A stretch of 48,453 nucleotides of DNA from positions 1 to 48,453 of the forward strand of contig JANYJW010000053.1 in NCBI GenBank assembly GCA_025361705.1. Direction: 5' to 3'. The notes under the pieces were generated by a model. The model saw only the letters and a list, made by a program, of their open reading frames with translations, was not told the DNA's origin and did not search any database. The stretch comes from Gemmatimonas sp. (lineage in GTDB: Bacteria > Gemmatimonadota > Gemmatimonadetes > Gemmatimonadales > Gemmatimonadaceae). Position numbers and translations under genes: made by a program. Positions 9,951-21,362 of the stretch are shown here, one piece after another (positions within the stretch are counted from its first letter, which is position 1; each line of letters starts with the position of its first letter).

Positions 9951-10700
9951 TCAAGTGAGGACGATGGACGCCCAGCCTTCAGCGTCCAAGCTGGCGCCGC
10001 CAACCAGCAGGCCGTCCACGTCGGGCGCGCCCAGCAACTCCGCGGCGTTGCCTCTGTTGACCGACCCACCGTACAAAATGGGAACCGCCAGGCTCCCGCT
10101 GTCGAGAATGCGTCCGAGTTCCGCCCGGAGGGCAATGTGCGCGGTGCTGGCGTCGAGCGGCGTAGCCGTCTTGCCCGTACCGATGGCCCACACTGGTTCG
10201 TACGCGACCATCACGTTGCCTGCCTCGGCGTTGGTGACATGGGCAAAAGCCGCCCGCAGCTGGCTCAGCACCACCTGTGTCGTTTCACCCGCTTCGCGTT
10301 GGGCACCCGTCTCACCAACACAGACGATGGCCGTGAGCCCTGCCCGCGTGGCCGACGCCACCTTTTTGGCGACCTGCTCGTCGGTCTCTCCAAACACATG
10401 CCGCCGCTCGGAGTGCCCGACGAGCACGTACTTGGCGCCAGAGGCGCGCGCGATGCTGGCGGAGTTTTCGCCGGTGAACGCGCCCTTGTCTTCCCAGTGG
10501 ATATTCTGGACACCCAGCAGGATGTCGGGCCGGTCCTTGAGCGCACCGACCACGGCGCCAAACGTCAGTGCCGGCGGAAAGAAGATCACGCTTCGATCCT
10601 GCCGCTTGCCGAAGTGCGCAAGGAAGGTGCGCATGAACACCGCCGCGTCGGCCGGCGCATGGTTCATCTTCCAGTTGGCCGCGAAGATCGGCTGCCTCAT
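9951..10700 (-). CDS. tpiA: triosephosphate isomerase
   Basis: The enzyme interconverts dihydroxyacetone phosphate and glyceraldehyde 3-phosphate. The 249-residue TIM barrel shows the catalytic lysine in ANWKMN, the electrophilic histidine in LVGHSERR, and the catalytic glutamate in [14 protein letters not shown] with the following flexible loop. The phosphate site is ILYGGSVN. Its start overlaps the pgk stop by ATGA, so the two are translationally coupled. Confidence 0.97.
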   Translation of the reverse strand: MRQPIFAANWKMNHAPADAAVFMRTFLAHFGKRQDRSVIFFPPALTFGAVVGALKDRPDILLGVQNIHWEDKGAFTGENSASIARASGAKYVLVGHSERRHVFGETDEQVAKKVASATRAGLTAIVCVGETGAQREAGETTQVVLSQLRAAFAHVTNAEAGNVMVAYEPVWAIGTGKTATPLDASTAHIALRAELGRILDSGSLAVPILYGGSVNRGNAAELLGAPDVDGLLVGGASLDAEGWASIVLT

Positions 10701-11905
10701 GTCGGTCCTGTCCTGTCGTCAAGCGCCGCTACCCCGGGAAGCACCTTGCCCTCGAGGAATTCCAGCGACGCGCCGCCACCCGTCGAGACGTGGCTCATCT
10801 TGGCGGCGAGGCCTGCGGCCTCGACGGCCGCCGCGGAATCGCCGCCCCCAACGATGGTCGTGCATCCCTTGGCCGTCGCCTCGGCCATCGCCTTGGCGAT
10901 GATCGTCGTGCCGGCGTCGAACGGCGGTGTCTCGAAGACGCCCATCGGCCCGTTCCACACCACGGTCTTGGCGCTCAAAATGGCGCGTGCGTACGACGCG
11001 GCCGTGTCGGGACCAATGTCGAGCATGGCTTCGGTGGCCGGGATCTCGTCCTTCTTCACCGCGTGCGCCTTGCCGCATTCGGTCACCGCAGGCGCCACCA
11101 TGGCGTCGTGCGGCAGGATGAGCACGGTGCCCGCGCGCTCCTCGAGCGCCCTGGCCATGTCCACGCGATCGGGCTCCACGAGCGAGTTGCCGGTCTCGAG
11201 CCCCATGGCCTTGTAGAACGTGCACGCCATCGCACCGCCGACAAGCAGCGCGTCGACCTTGGGCAACAGCGCCTCTATGACGTCGATCTTACCCGAAATC
11301 TTGGAGCCGCCGAGGATGGCGACGAACGGACGCTTGGGATGGTCGAGCGCCGTGCCGAGGTACTCGAGTTCCTTCTCCATCAGCAGGCCGGCTACGGCGG
11401 GGCGCAGCAGCTTGGCGACCGCTTCGGTGCTGGAATGCGCGCGATGCGCCGACCCAAACGCGTCATTGACGTAGAAGTCGCCGAGCTTCGCGAGTCCTTC
11501 GGCGAGCGTCGCGTCGTTCTTCTCCTCGCCCTTCTCGAAGCGGGTATTCTCGATGAGCAGTACCTCGCCGTCGCCGAGCGCGCGCGACGCCGCCTCGGCT
11601 TCGGGCCCGACGACCGTCGGGCAGAACGCCACCGGCGTGCCGAGCAGCTCCTGCAGCCGCTTGGCGACGGGCGCGATGGAGTACTTGGGATCAGGGCCGC
11701 CCTTGGGGCGCCCGAGGTGCGAGCACACCACCACGCGTGCGCCGCCCTTGATGAGCAGCGTGAGCGTGGGAATGGCGGCGCGGATGCGGGTGTCGTCGGA
11801 CACGGTACCACCCTCGCCGAGCGGGACATTGAAGTCCACGCGGACGAGGGCACGCCGTCCCTTGAGTTCCGCCGGCGCCAGGTCGGCGACGGTTCGCTTG
11901 TTCAT
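10697..11905 (-). CDS. pgk: phosphoglycerate kinase
   Basis: Pgk makes ATP from 1,3-bisphosphoglycerate in glycolysis and runs in reverse in gluconeogenesis. The 402-residue protein contains RVDFNVPL near residue 22, the substrate-binding [20 protein letters not shown], the hinge with GGSKISGKI, and the nucleotide loop [12 protein letters not shown]. Length is normal. It follows gap after 10 bases and overlaps tpiA by four. Confidence 0.97.
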   Translation of the reverse strand: MNKRTVADLAPAELKGRRALVRVDFNVPLGEGGTVSDDTRIRAAIPTLTLLIKGGARVVVCSHLGRPKGGPDPKYSIAPVAKRLQELLGTPVAFCPTVVGPEAEAASRALGDGEVLLIENTRFEKGEEKNDATLAEGLAKLGDFYVNDAFGSAHRAHSSTEAVAKLLRPAVAGLLMEKELEYLGTALDHPKRPFVAILGGSKISGKIDVIEALLPKVDALLVGGAMACTFYKAMGLETGNSLVEPDRVDMARALEERAGTVLILPHDAMVAPAVTECGKAHAVKKDEIPATEAMLDIGPDTAASYARAILSAKTVVWNGPMGVFETPPFDAGTTIIAKAMAEATAKGCTTIVGGGDSAAAVEAAGLAAKMSHVSTGGGASLEFLEGKVLPGVAALDDRTGPT

Positions 11906-11915
11906 TGACTGACTC

Positions 11916-13702
<1,787 letters not shown>

Positions 13703-13710
13703 GCGCCGGC

Positions 13711-14532
13711 TCAGCTGCTCACGGAGGCCCACATGGCCTCTCGGTCGGGAGCTTGCCCAAACCACCGCTCGAACGCGAGCGCACCCTGCGCGATGAGCAT
13801 GCCGATGCCGTCTGCCGCGGCGTGCCCAGCGCCACGCGCAGCGAGCACCCACGCCGTCTCTCCGCGCACATACACGAGATCGAAGACGCATACGCGAGCG
13901 GGCAACGCGTGAATGGGCACCGGCAGTGCGTCGCCGGCGTGCAGTCCAAGCGGCGTGGCGTGTACCACGAGATCCGCGCCGACGAGCGCCTCGCCGACGG
14001 ACGCCGCGATGGTCACGTGGCCAAAGCGCGCGGCCAGCCGCTCGACGCGCGCCGTGTTGCGCGCCGTGTTGCGCGCCGCAACCGCCACTACCGTGCCCGG
14101 CCATCGCTCAGTGGCGGCGGCCACGGCGGCGGCGGCTCCGCCTGCACCGAGCAGCGCAACGCGCGGCCATTGCCGCGGCGTCCCGAATGCACGGGCCACC
14201 GCCTCTTCGAAGCCGCCCACGTCGGTGTTGTCTCCGACGAGAATCCCGTCGTCGGTCCAGAAGGTATTCACGGCCCCGACGCGTTCGGCCACGGGCGTGA
14301 GCGTATCACACAGCGCGGCAAACGCTTCCTTGTGGGGGACGCTCACGTTGCCGCTGGCTCGCTGCGCCCGCAACTTCGCCACCGCGCGCGGCAATTGCGC
14401 GGGCATGACGTCGAATGCTTCGTAGGTCACAGGGAAACCGGCGCGCCGCAATGCCGCGTTCTGGAAGGTCGGTGACAACGAGTGCGACACCGGGTGACCG
14501 AGCAGCACCAGCCGACCTGGCAACGAGCTCAC
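13711..14532 (-). CDS. aroE: shikimate dehydrogenase
   Basis: AroE reduces 3-dehydroshikimate with NADPH in aromatic amino acid synthesis. The 273-residue protein has the substrate site LGHPVSHSLSP, the catalytic lysine in GNVSVPHKEA, the Asp of GDNTDVGGF, a Rossmann loop LLGAGGAAAA, NTAR as the NADP-phosphate loop, and C-terminal DGIGMLIAQGALAFE. The NTAR tetrapeptide is duplicated by a 12-base tandem repeat (14047-14070) exactly at the loop that reads the NADP 2'-phosphate. The start overlaps the upstream phosphatase gene by four bases. Confidence 0.94.
   Translation of the reverse strand: MSSLPGRLVLLGHPVSHSLSPTFQNAALRRAGFPVTYEAFDVMPAQLPRAVAKLRAQRASGNVSVPHKEAFAALCDTLTPVAERVGAVNTFWTDDGILVGDNTDVGGFEEAVARAFGTPRQWPRVALLGAGGAAAAVAAATERWPGTVVAVAARNTARNTARVERLAARFGHVTIAASVGEALVGADLVVHATPLGLHAGDALPVPIHALPARVCVFDLVYVRGETAWVLAARGAGHAAADGIGMLIAQGALAFERWFGQAPDREAMWASVSS
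14047..14070. repeat. 12-bp tandem duplication inside aroE
   Basis: The unit GCGCGCCGTGTT occurs twice in perfect register (14047-14058, 14059-14070) and a third, diverged copy follows. In aroE it encodes a repeated NTAR. Confidence 0.8.
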
Positions 14533-15005
14533 GCGCGCTCCTTCCGCGGGAGATCGCCGGCAAGCCAGGCGACCACGCGCGGGAGTTCCGCGTCCAGCGC
14601 ATCGGCCATGCGGCGATACGCATCCAGGCCAGCGCCGAATGGGTCCAGAATGCCACGCCCCGTGGCTGCATCCGCGGCATAGTCAGCGAGCAAATGCGCC
14701 TTCCCGTCGCCGCCAAGCGCCGTCACTTGCGCCAGATGGTGCGGACCCATGGCGAGAATCAGCGTCGCCTGGTCGATCAGCGGTCGCGTGATGGCGCGCG
14801 CGCGGTGCGCGGACAAGTCGAGTCGGCGTTCGAGCCCCACGAGGATGGATCCATCCGACGCCGGCGCCCCGGCTGATACGTTGGTCCCTGCGCTCGACAC
14901 CGCGATGTCGAGACCCCGTTGCGCCATGAGCTGGCGCGCCATCGCCTCCGCCAACGGGCTGCGGCACGTATTGCCTGTACACACAAACAGCACGTGTCCG
15001 CTCAT
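14529..15005 (-). CDS. ywlE: low-molecular-weight phosphatase, probable protein arginine phosphatase (YwlE type)
   Basis: The 158-residue cytosolic protein has the P-loop CTGNTCRS (Cys9, Arg15) at the N terminus and the general-acid Asp in ILDPFGAGLDAYRR. Threonine at position 13 matches the YwlE residue (Thr11) that distinguishes arginine from tyrosine phosphatases, which carry Ile there. In Bacillus ywlE lies near ywlC (sua5), as here. The ATG at 15005 overlaps the sua5 stop by four bases. The open frame upstream to 15299 is sua5 in another frame. No McsB kinase is in the window, so the arginine-phosphatase assignment rests on the motif and context. Confidence 0.85.
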   Translation of the reverse strand: MSGHVLFVCTGNTCRSPLAEAMARQLMAQRGLDIAVSSAGTNVSAGAPASDGSILVGLERRLDLSAHRARAITRPLIDQATLILAMGPHHLAQVTALGGDGKAHLLADYAADAATGRGILDPFGAGLDAYRRMADALDAELPRVVAWLAGDLPRKERA

Positions 15006-15679
15006 TGGTCGCCCACCAACTCGGGCACGACGGCGCGCAGCTGCTCCGCAGAAATCGCGCCCGGGCGGATGACCCGCAGGTGCGGTCCGGTGCAGTCGAC
15101 CACGGTCGACGGAGCGGACGGCTCGAGGCGGCCGCCGTCGAGTACCATCAGCGCACCGGACGCCACGGGCTGCGCAAACTGCGCAACCACCTCGGTGGCC
15201 GACAGCGCGGCGGGCTGCCGCGGCCGATTGGCGCTGGTGGACGTCAGAGGATCGCCCATCGACGCGATGAGCCTCTGCAGTGCAGGATGCGACGTCCATC
15301 GTACGGCAACACCACCTTCCGGGCCGCGCAGACGGGCGGGCACCCGATGCTCCGCGCCGCGCAGGACCAGCGTAAGCGGGCCCGGCCAGAAGCGCGCCGC
15401 GAGGCTCGAGGCAGCGTTGGTCATCTGCAGGCCGAGGCGCCCGATCATCGCGCTGCTCGAGACGAGCAGCAGGAACGGCTTGCCGAGTGGACGGTCCTTG
15501 AGTCCCACCAGCGCGCCAACGGCGTCGGTGTCGATGGCTCCGCCAAAGCCGTACACCGTCTCGGTGGGATAGGCGAGCACGCCGCCATTCTGCAGGTGGG
15601 CGATGACGCGCGGAATGGCCGCGTCGATCTCACCGGGCGACCAGAACGGGATGGGGCGCAGGTCAGTCGGCGAGTTCAT
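15002..15679 (-). CDS. tsaC: L-threonylcarbamoyladenylate synthase (Sua5/YrdC/TsaC)
   Basis: The enzyme condenses threonine, bicarbonate and ATP to threonylcarbamoyl-AMP for the t6A37 modification of ANN-reading tRNAs. The 225-residue YrdC domain shows YPTETVYGFGG, KDRPLGKPFLLLV, FWPGPLTLVL, VAVRWTSHPALQRL and TSTSANRPRQP. The C-terminal Sua5 domain is absent, so this is the short TsaC-like form. It overlaps ispD by 17 bases and ywlE by four. Confidence 0.93.
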   Translation of the reverse strand: MNSPTDLRPIPFWSPGEIDAAIPRVIAHLQNGGVLAYPTETVYGFGGAIDTDAVGALVGLKDRPLGKPFLLLVSSSAMIGRLGLQMTNAASSLAARFWPGPLTLVLRGAEHRVPARLRGPEGGVAVRWTSHPALQRLIASMGDPLTSTSANRPRQPAALSATEVVAQFAQPVASGALMVLDGGRLEPSAPSTVVDCTGPHLRVIRPGAISAEQLRAVVPELVGDQ

Positions 15680-16355
15680 GCATCGCCTCGGCGCGGTCGA
15701 AGTCGCCCTGCTCCGTCACCTTCAGCGCGCGTTCGCTGCCGCGCACCACCACCACCGGCTCGCCAAGGCGCTCGACGAGCGCGGCGTCATCAGTGCCATC
15801 GTAGTTGCCGTCGGCCGCGGCGCGGTGGGCGCGCAGCAGGACGTCGCGCGGAAAGCCCTGCGGCGTCTGGGCGCGCCACAAGCCGTCGCGCGGCACCGTG
15901 CGCACGATGCGCCCGTCGCCGTCCACCTGCTTGAGCGTGTCGACGACCGGCAATGCCGCAATGGCCGATTGTCCGGACCGCACGGCGTCCACCACGCGAT
16001 CCACCACCGCCATCGGCACCAGTGGGCGTGCCGCATCGTGGACGAGGATGACGCCGCACGACGGTGGCAGGTCGGCAATGCCGTTGCGCACGCTCTCGGC
16101 GCGGGTGCGGCCGCCCACGGACAGCAGCAGGCGCTCTGAATCGCTCTGGAAGATCCACGGTGGCGGGTCGCCGGCACACTCGCGCGGCAGGACGCACACG
16201 ACCATTGCGACGTCGGGGCGCGACTGGAACAGCTGCAGCGAGTGCAGCAGCATGGGGCGGCCGGCCACCCACTTGAATTGCTTGAGCTCGCCGTCCCCGG
16301 TGCGTGACGATGCGCCGGCGGCAACGATGACCACGCCCACATCGGGCGCGCTCAT
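15663..16355 (-). CDS. ispD: 2-C-methyl-D-erythritol 4-phosphate cytidylyltransferase
   Basis: IspD couples MEP to CTP in the non-mevalonate isoprenoid pathway. The 230-residue nucleotidyltransferase has the CTP-binding VIVAAGASSR, a conserved Lys in LKQFKWVAGRPML, GGRTRAESVRNGI, ILVHDAARPLV and the C-terminal GTDDAALVERLG. Length is typical. Its start overlaps the radA stop by ATGA. No ispF or ispE is in the window. Confidence 0.95.
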   Translation of the reverse strand: MSAPDVGVVIVAAGASSRTGDGELKQFKWVAGRPMLLHSLQLFQSRPDVAMVVCVLPRECAGDPPPWIFQSDSERLLLSVGGRTRAESVRNGIADLPPSCGVILVHDAARPLVPMAVVDRVVDAVRSGQSAIAALPVVDTLKQVDGDGRIVRTVPRDGLWRAQTPQGFPRDVLLRAHRAAADGNYDGTDDAALVERLGEPVVVVRGSERALKVTEQGDFDRAEAMHELAD

Positions 16356-17746
16356 GTGAACAGCTCGCGCAACAGCGCCGTGAGGTCGGCGACGCCGACG
16401 ACCTTCAGTGACTTCGTGGCGCGTCGCGGCAGTCCGCGTCCGGCAACAAACGCCGTGCGCATCCCCATCTTCTCGGCCTCGGCGAGCCGGCGGTCCACTT
16501 GCGATACCACGCGAATCTCGCCGCCGAGGCCGAGTTCACCCACGAAGATCGCATCGCGCGGCAAGGCGCGGTCGTACACTGACGACGCGAGCGCGGCGGC
16601 CACCGCGAGATCGGCGGCGGGTTCGCCCACCTGCACGCCGCCGACGACGTTGAGGAAGACATCCAGCTGAGCGAACGACAACCCGGCGCGCTTGTCGAGC
16701 ACGGCCAGCAGCAGCGCAAGACGCCGGCCGTCGAAGCCGGTGCTCACCCGCTGCGGCGTGCCATAGCCCGCCTTGGCGGCGAGGGCCTGGATCTCGAGCA
16801 GCACGGGGCGCGACCCTTCCATGAGCGCCGTCACCGCGCTGCCGGACGACGTGGTGTCGGCACGGTCGCCGAGAAAGAGCGCGCTCGGGTTCTCCACGGG
16901 GATCAGCCCGTCGGAGGACATGCGGAAGACGCCGATCTCGTCCACCGAGCCAAAGCGGTTCTTCGTGGCGCGCAGCAAGCGGTGGTCGAGCGTGCTTTCT
17001 CCCTCGAAGTACAGCACGGTGTCGACGATGTGCTCCAGCGTCTTGGGGCCCGCAATGCCGCCCCCCTTGGTGACGTGCCCGACAACGAAGACCGCAGTGC
17101 CGCTTTCCTTGGCGAAGCGCATCAGCCGGGCGGCGCACTCGCGCACCTGGCCGACGTTGCCCGGCGCCCCCTCGAGATCGGTGGTGAACACCGTCTGGAT
17201 GGAGTCGACCATCATGACCGCAGGGCGCAGCGACTCGGCCGTCGCGAGAATCGACTCGAGGTTCGTCTCGCCGAGCAGCGAAACATCAAGCGACCCGCCG
17301 CCAAGCCGGTCGGCGCGGAGCTTGACCTGCAGGGGGGATTCCTCGCCGCTCACGTAGAGCGCGGCATGCCCCGCTGCCTCGAGCCGCGCCGCCACCTGCA
17401 GCAGGATGGTGGACTTGCCGATGCCCGGCTCGCCGCCCACGAGGACCATCGACCCGGGCACGACGCCGCCACCGAGGACGAAGTCGAACTCCGCGAGGCC
17501 CGTGCGCAGGCGGTGGCTCTCGGTGCCTGCCACGTCGCGCAGGCGCGGCGTGGAAAGCACGGAACCGCCCTGCGCAAAGCCGCTCGCGCCGGACGCGCGG
17601 CGCGCTGACTTCGCCGGCGCCGCGCGCGCCACGATCTCCTCGGCGAGCGTGTTCCACGCGCTGCAGGCGTCGCACTTGCCCTGCCACTTGGCGTGGTCCG
17701 CCCCGCATTCGGTGCACCGGTACGAGGTGCGGGCCTTGGCGGCCAT
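16352..17746 (-). CDS. radA: DNA repair protein RadA (Sms)
   Basis: RadA is a hexameric helicase that extends recombination intermediates. The 464-residue protein has the zinc finger CTECGADHAKWQGKCDACSA (about residues 11-30), a RecA-type ATPase with Walker A GGEPGIGKST, the diagnostic KNRFGS motif, and a C-terminal Lon-protease-like domain (VGGVQVGEPAADLAVAAALAS). It directly follows dnaB with one shared base (TGATG), linking two hexameric helicases in one transcript. Confidence 0.97.
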   Translation of the reverse strand: MAAKARTSYRCTECGADHAKWQGKCDACSAWNTLAEEIVARAAPAKSARRASGASGFAQGGSVLSTPRLRDVAGTESHRLRTGLAEFDFVLGGGVVPGSMVLVGGEPGIGKSTILLQVAARLEAAGHAALYVSGEESPLQVKLRADRLGGGSLDVSLLGETNLESILATAESLRPAVMMVDSIQTVFTTDLEGAPGNVGQVRECAARLMRFAKESGTAVFVVGHVTKGGGIAGPKTLEHIVDTVLYFEGESTLDHRLLRATKNRFGSVDEIGVFRMSSDGLIPVENPSALFLGDRADTTSSGSAVTALMEGSRPVLLEIQALAAKAGYGTPQRVSTGFDGRRLALLLAVLDKRAGLSFAQLDVFLNVVGGVQVGEPAADLAVAAALASSVYDRALPRDAIFVGELGLGGEIRVVSQVDRRLAEAEKMGMRTAFVAGRGLPRRATKSLKVVGVADLTALLRELFT

Positions 17747-19170
17747 CAGCTCGTCGTGCGCGCGGTGTAGCTCTCGAACCGCGTGAAGTGCTTGCGGAAG
17801 TTCAGCCGCGCCATGCCGGTGGGACCGTTGCGGTGCTTGGCGATGATCACTTCGGCCAGTCCGTCCAGCGGGATGTTGGTGTCCTTGAGCATGCGCGGGG
17901 TACCCTGCTCGTCGTACGCGGGCTCGTAGTACTCCGGACGGTAGATGAACATCACGACGTCGGCGTCCTGCTCGATGGAGCCCGACTCACGGAGGTCGGA
18001 GAGCAGCGGCCGCTTGTCGGTGCGCTGCTCCACGCTGCGTGACAGCTGCGAGAGCGCAATGACCGGCGTGTCGATCTCCTTGGCGAGCACCTTGAGCGCC
18101 CGGGAAATCTGCGAGATCTCCTGCGTGCGATTCTCCGACTCGGCGGGCGGCTCGATGAGCTGCAGGTAGTCGACCACGACGAGGCCAATGTCGGCGCTGG
18201 CCTTGAGGCGGCGGGCGCGCGACCGGATGTCGTAGATGCTGAGGCCCGGCGAATCGTCGATCCAGATGGGCGCGCTGCCGAGCAGGCCGGCCGCGCTGGC
18301 CAGCTGCACGTCGTCGTCCGGGGTGAGCTTGCCACTGCGAATGCGCTGTGCGTCCACGCGACCCTCCGAAGCGAGCATGCGGAGCAGGAGCTGCTCTCTA
18401 CTCATTTCGAGGGAGAAGACCGCAACCGGAACATTGCGATCGAGGGCGGCGTTTTGCGCAATGTTGAGCACAAACGCCGTCTTGCCCATCGACGGACGCG
18501 CCGCGACGATGATCAGATCGGAACGCTGGAAGCCCAGCGTCATCTTGTCGAGGTCAGGGAACCCGCTCGGCACACCGGTGATGTCGCCGCCACTGGCGCG
18601 CAGCAAGTCGATGCGCTCCATCGCCGACCACATGAGGTTCTTGATGCGCACGAACCCCTCGGCGTCGCGCCCCTTGCCGACCTCCATGATCCTGTGCTCG
18701 GCAAGGTCGATCAGCTGGTGCGACTGCTGTTGCCCCTCGTATGCCTCGGTGACGATGCCGGTGGCCACCTCTATGAGGCGGCGGCGCAGCGCCTTTTCGC
18801 GCACGATCTTGGCGTGGTGCTCGATATTGGCCGTGGTCGGCACGATATCGATGAGCGACGCCAGATAGTCCTTGCCGCCTATGGCATCGAGTGACCCCAT
18901 CCGCTCGAGTTCATCGGAGAGCGTGAGCGGGTCGACCGACGTGTTGGCGCGGTGCAGCGCCTGCATCGCCTTGAAGATGCGTCGATGCGGCTCGCGGTAG
19001 AACATCGTCTCGTCGATGAGCTCCACGGCACGCGAAATCGCCTCGACGTCGAGGAGCATCGCCGAGAGCACCGCCTGCTCGGCGTCCTCCGAATAGGGAG
19101 GGCGCCGGTCGCGGAAGGGGTCAGCCTTGGGCTGCGGAATCGAAAATTCGGCGGGCGAGCTGGACATCAT
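17746..19170 (-). CDS. dnaB: replicative DNA helicase DnaB
   Basis: DnaB unwinds DNA ahead of the replication fork. The 474-residue protein has the N-terminal collar domain (YSEDAEQAVLSAMLLD onwards), a linker helix, and the RecA-like motor with Walker A ARPSMGKTAF, Walker B LVVVDYLQLI, DLRESGSIEQDADVV and the C-terminal KHRNGPTG motif. No intein or insertion is visible. The start overlaps the end of the uracil-DNA glycosylase gene by about 50 bases; a second Met follows the first. Confidence 0.97.
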   Translation of the reverse strand: MMSSSPAEFSIPQPKADPFRDRRPPYSEDAEQAVLSAMLLDVEAISRAVELIDETMFYREPHRRIFKAMQALHRANTSVDPLTLSDELERMGSLDAIGGKDYLASLIDIVPTTANIEHHAKIVREKALRRRLIEVATGIVTEAYEGQQQSHQLIDLAEHRIMEVGKGRDAEGFVRIKNLMWSAMERIDLLRASGGDITGVPSGFPDLDKMTLGFQRSDLIIVAARPSMGKTAFVLNIAQNAALDRNVPVAVFSLEMSREQLLLRMLASEGRVDAQRIRSGKLTPDDDVQLASAAGLLGSAPIWIDDSPGLSIYDIRSRARRLKASADIGLVVVDYLQLIEPPAESENRTQEISQISRALKVLAKEIDTPVIALSQLSRSVEQRTDKRPLLSDLRESGSIEQDADVVMFIYRPEYYEPAYDEQGTPRMLKDTNIPLDGLAEVIIAKHRNGPTGMARLNFRKHFTRFESYTARTTS

Positions 19171-20143
19171 CCCAGGTCGGGCGCTTCCACGCGGGATTCC
19201 GGAGGAGAGCGGCAGGGTGATACGTGCAGATCAGGGGGATCCCGTGAAACCGGTGGACAGCGCCCCGTAACTTACCGATCGGTTGCGTGGTCTGCAGTAG
19301 TGTTTGCGACGCAAACGTGCCCAGCGCGAGGATCACGCGCGGCTGCAGCAGCTCGAGCTGGCGCATCAAATACGGACTGCAGGCCTTGATTTCGTCGGGC
19401 GCAGGATTGCGGTTGCCCGGCGGCCGGTGCTTGAGGACGTTGCAGATGAAGACGTCCTCGCGCGTGAGCGCGATGGCCTCGAGGATCTTGGTCAGCAGGT
19501 CGCCGGCGCGCCCGACGAACGGGCGGCCCAGCTCGTCTTCAGTCTGCCCGGGCGCCTCACCGACGCACACAAAGCCCGCGTTCGCGTTCCCTTCCCCGGG
19601 CACCGCGTTCTTGGCCGTCTTGGAGAGCGCGCAGGCCGTGCAGGCGGCCGCGTGTGCCGCAATCGCGTCGAGCGAGTCCAAGCTCGCCAGCGGACCCGTG
19701 ATCACCTCACGCCGCGGCCCGCCGACCACGATGCCCGTCGGAGGGAGTGCGCGTGGATCCGTCGCTGCGCTGTCCGCCTGAGCTTCGCCGCGGTCGAGGG
19801 GTGCCGCCACAGGAGGCGCCTGCGCCGCCGCCTTAGCAGGCGCCTGAGGTGCCGCCTTGCCACCGGCCGCTGGCGCCCCGGCGCCAATCGACGTCAGCGC
19901 CTCCCGCCAGTTCGAGGCCGGCGGCCCCGAACGCTCACGGACGGCCGGCGCGGCGGGCTCTGCGGGCGAGTCCTGGCCGGAGCGTTGCGCAGGCGCGGCA
20001 CGACCGTCGCGCGGCGCCACTGGCATCTTGTCGCCGAGCAGCCGCAGCACATCCTCCACGGGGAGCGCATCGAGCACGAACTCCGATTCCCCCATGTCGC
20101 GGCGCTGCTCCAGGTAGAGCCGCAGGCGCTCCCTAGCGTCCAT
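19121..20143 (-). CDS. family 4-type uracil-DNA glycosylase with a long N-terminal linker
   Basis: It removes uracil from DNA. From ATG 20143 it has 340 residues. Residues 1-40 form a helical segment, about 41-150 an Ala/Pro-rich linker, and the glycosylase domain follows. Family motifs are GEAPGQTEDELGRPFVGRAG (195-214) and TYHPAALLRNP (307-317). Iron-sulfur ligands of family 4 are a CxxC (Cys168, Cys171), a third Cys in the KCRPP motif and a fourth 16 residues later. Here the third position is His239 (LKHRPPGNR), with Cys255 as the fourth. The start lies inside the coaBC end; the end overlaps dnaB. Confidence 0.88.
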   Translation of the reverse strand: MDARERLRLYLEQRRDMGESEFVLDALPVEDVLRLLGDKMPVAPRDGRAAPAQRSGQDSPAEPAAPAVRERSGPPASNWREALTSIGAGAPAAGGKAAPQAPAKAAAQAPPVAAPLDRGEAQADSAATDPRALPPTGIVVGGPRREVITGPLASLDSLDAIAAHAAACTACALSKTAKNAVPGEGNANAGFVCVGEAPGQTEDELGRPFVGRAGDLLTKILEAIALTREDVFICNVLKHRPPGNRNPAPDEIKACSPYLMRQLELLQPRVILALGTFASQTLLQTTQPIGKLRGAVHRFHGIPLICTYHPAALLRNPAWKRPTWDDVQLARRIFDSAAQG

Positions 20144-21341
20144 CGAGGAGCCCGGCCACGCGATCGAGAATGGCGTCGGCAACGTCCGTCTTGCCCTGCA
20201 ACGGCAGTTCCTCGCGCGCGCCGCTGCGAGACAGCAGCGTCACCTGGTTGGTGTCGGTGCCGAAACCGGATGACGCTCCCACGGCGTTGGCGACGATAAG
20301 GTCGAGGTCCTTGTTGGCGAGCTTGGCCCGCGCCCCGTCCTCCACATGCTCCGTCTCGAGCGCGAAGCCGACAACGACGCACCCGGGCCGGCGCGCATCG
20401 CGCGTCGATTGCAGGATGTCGGTGGCGAAGCGCAGCGACAGTGCGGGCGCATCGGCGCCCTTCTTGATCTTCTGGCCGGCCACCGAGTCCACCCGGAAGT
20501 CCGCCGGGGCGGCCGCCATGATCAACGCATCGGCGGTCGCCAGCGCACCGCGCACCGCCACCGCCATCTGCTCCGTGGTTTCCACCGCAACGACGGTCGG
20601 TCCCACGGGGAGCTCGACCGACAGCGGGCCAGCAACCAGGGTCACAGCTGCGCCGCGGCGCCAGGCGGCAGCGGCAAGTGCCACGCCCATCTTGCCCGAC
20701 GAGTAATTGCTGAGGTACCGCACCGGATCAAGCGCTTCGCGCGTGGGGCCCGCCGAAACCACGATGTGTCGACCGGTGAGCGATGACGCTGGCTCGAGGA
20801 GCCGGCCGATGTGCGCGCGGATGGCGGCGGGCTCCGGCATGCGTCCAGGTCCGCTGCCTTCCTCGCGGCTTGCGAGTGCGCCGGTATTGGGCTCGAGCAC
20901 GTGATAGCCACACTCGCGCAACCTGGCGACGTTCTGCCGAACTTGCGGATGCGCCCACATGCGGTCGTTCATGGAGGGGACGATGAGCACGGGCACGTCG
21001 CCCGCGGCGAGCAGCGACGCGGCCAGCAGGTCGTCGGCACGTCCAGCGGCAGCGCGAGCAATGAAGTCCGCCGTGGCCGGTGCCACGACGATTACATGTG
21101 CCGTGCGTGGGAGCCGGATGTGATCAAGCGCGTGCCCTTCGGCGACCAGCTGCGTGTGCACGGGGCGTCCGGTGAGCGCCTCGAAGGTGACCGCTCCCAC
21201 GAACTCTCGCGCCGAGCGCGTGAGCACGACATCGACGTCGGCGCCGGCGAGGGTCAGTTCCCGCGCCAGCGTCGCCGACTTGTACGCCGCGATCCCCCCG
21301 GTGACGCCAAGGAGGACGCGCCGCCCGTCAAACGGGCGCAT
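20133..21341 (-). CDS. coaBC: bifunctional phosphopantothenoylcysteine decarboxylase / phosphopantothenate-cysteine ligase
   Basis: CoaBC performs two steps of coenzyme A synthesis. The N-terminal FMN decarboxylase domain (about 1-185) has [13 protein letters not shown], the catalytic His in [20 protein letters not shown] and [10 protein letters not shown]. The C-terminal CTP-dependent ligase domain begins at [19 protein letters not shown] and includes the GQKIKKG lysines. The 402-residue length is normal. It follows rpoZ after 21 bases, the frequent gmk-rpoZ-coaBC order. Confidence 0.96.
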   Translation of the reverse strand: MRPFDGRRVLLGVTGGIAAYKSATLARELTLAGADVDVVLTRSAREFVGAVTFEALTGRPVHTQLVAEGHALDHIRLPRTAHVIVVAPATADFIARAAAGRADDLLAASLLAAGDVPVLIVPSMNDRMWAHPQVRQNVARLRECGYHVLEPNTGALASREEGSGPGRMPEPAAIRAHIGRLLEPASSLTGRHIVVSAGPTREALDPVRYLSNYSSGKMGVALAAAAWRRGAAVTLVAGPLSVELPVGPTVVAVETTEQMAVAVRGALATADALIMAAAPADFRVDSVAGQKIKKGADAPALSLRFATDILQSTRDARRPGCVVVGFALETEHVEDGARAKLANKDLDLIVANAVGASSGFGTDTNQVTLLSRSGAREELPLQGKTDVADAILDRVAGLLDGR

Positions 21342-21362
21342 CCAAGGGCTCCGGTGGAACTG

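Noticed and set aside
20133..21341. Possible loss of catalytic residues in the CoaC half (Asp in RADDLL, Ser in LASREEG)
   Set aside because: As far as I recall, similar residues occur in CoaBC proteins of other phyla, so this is probably normal variation.
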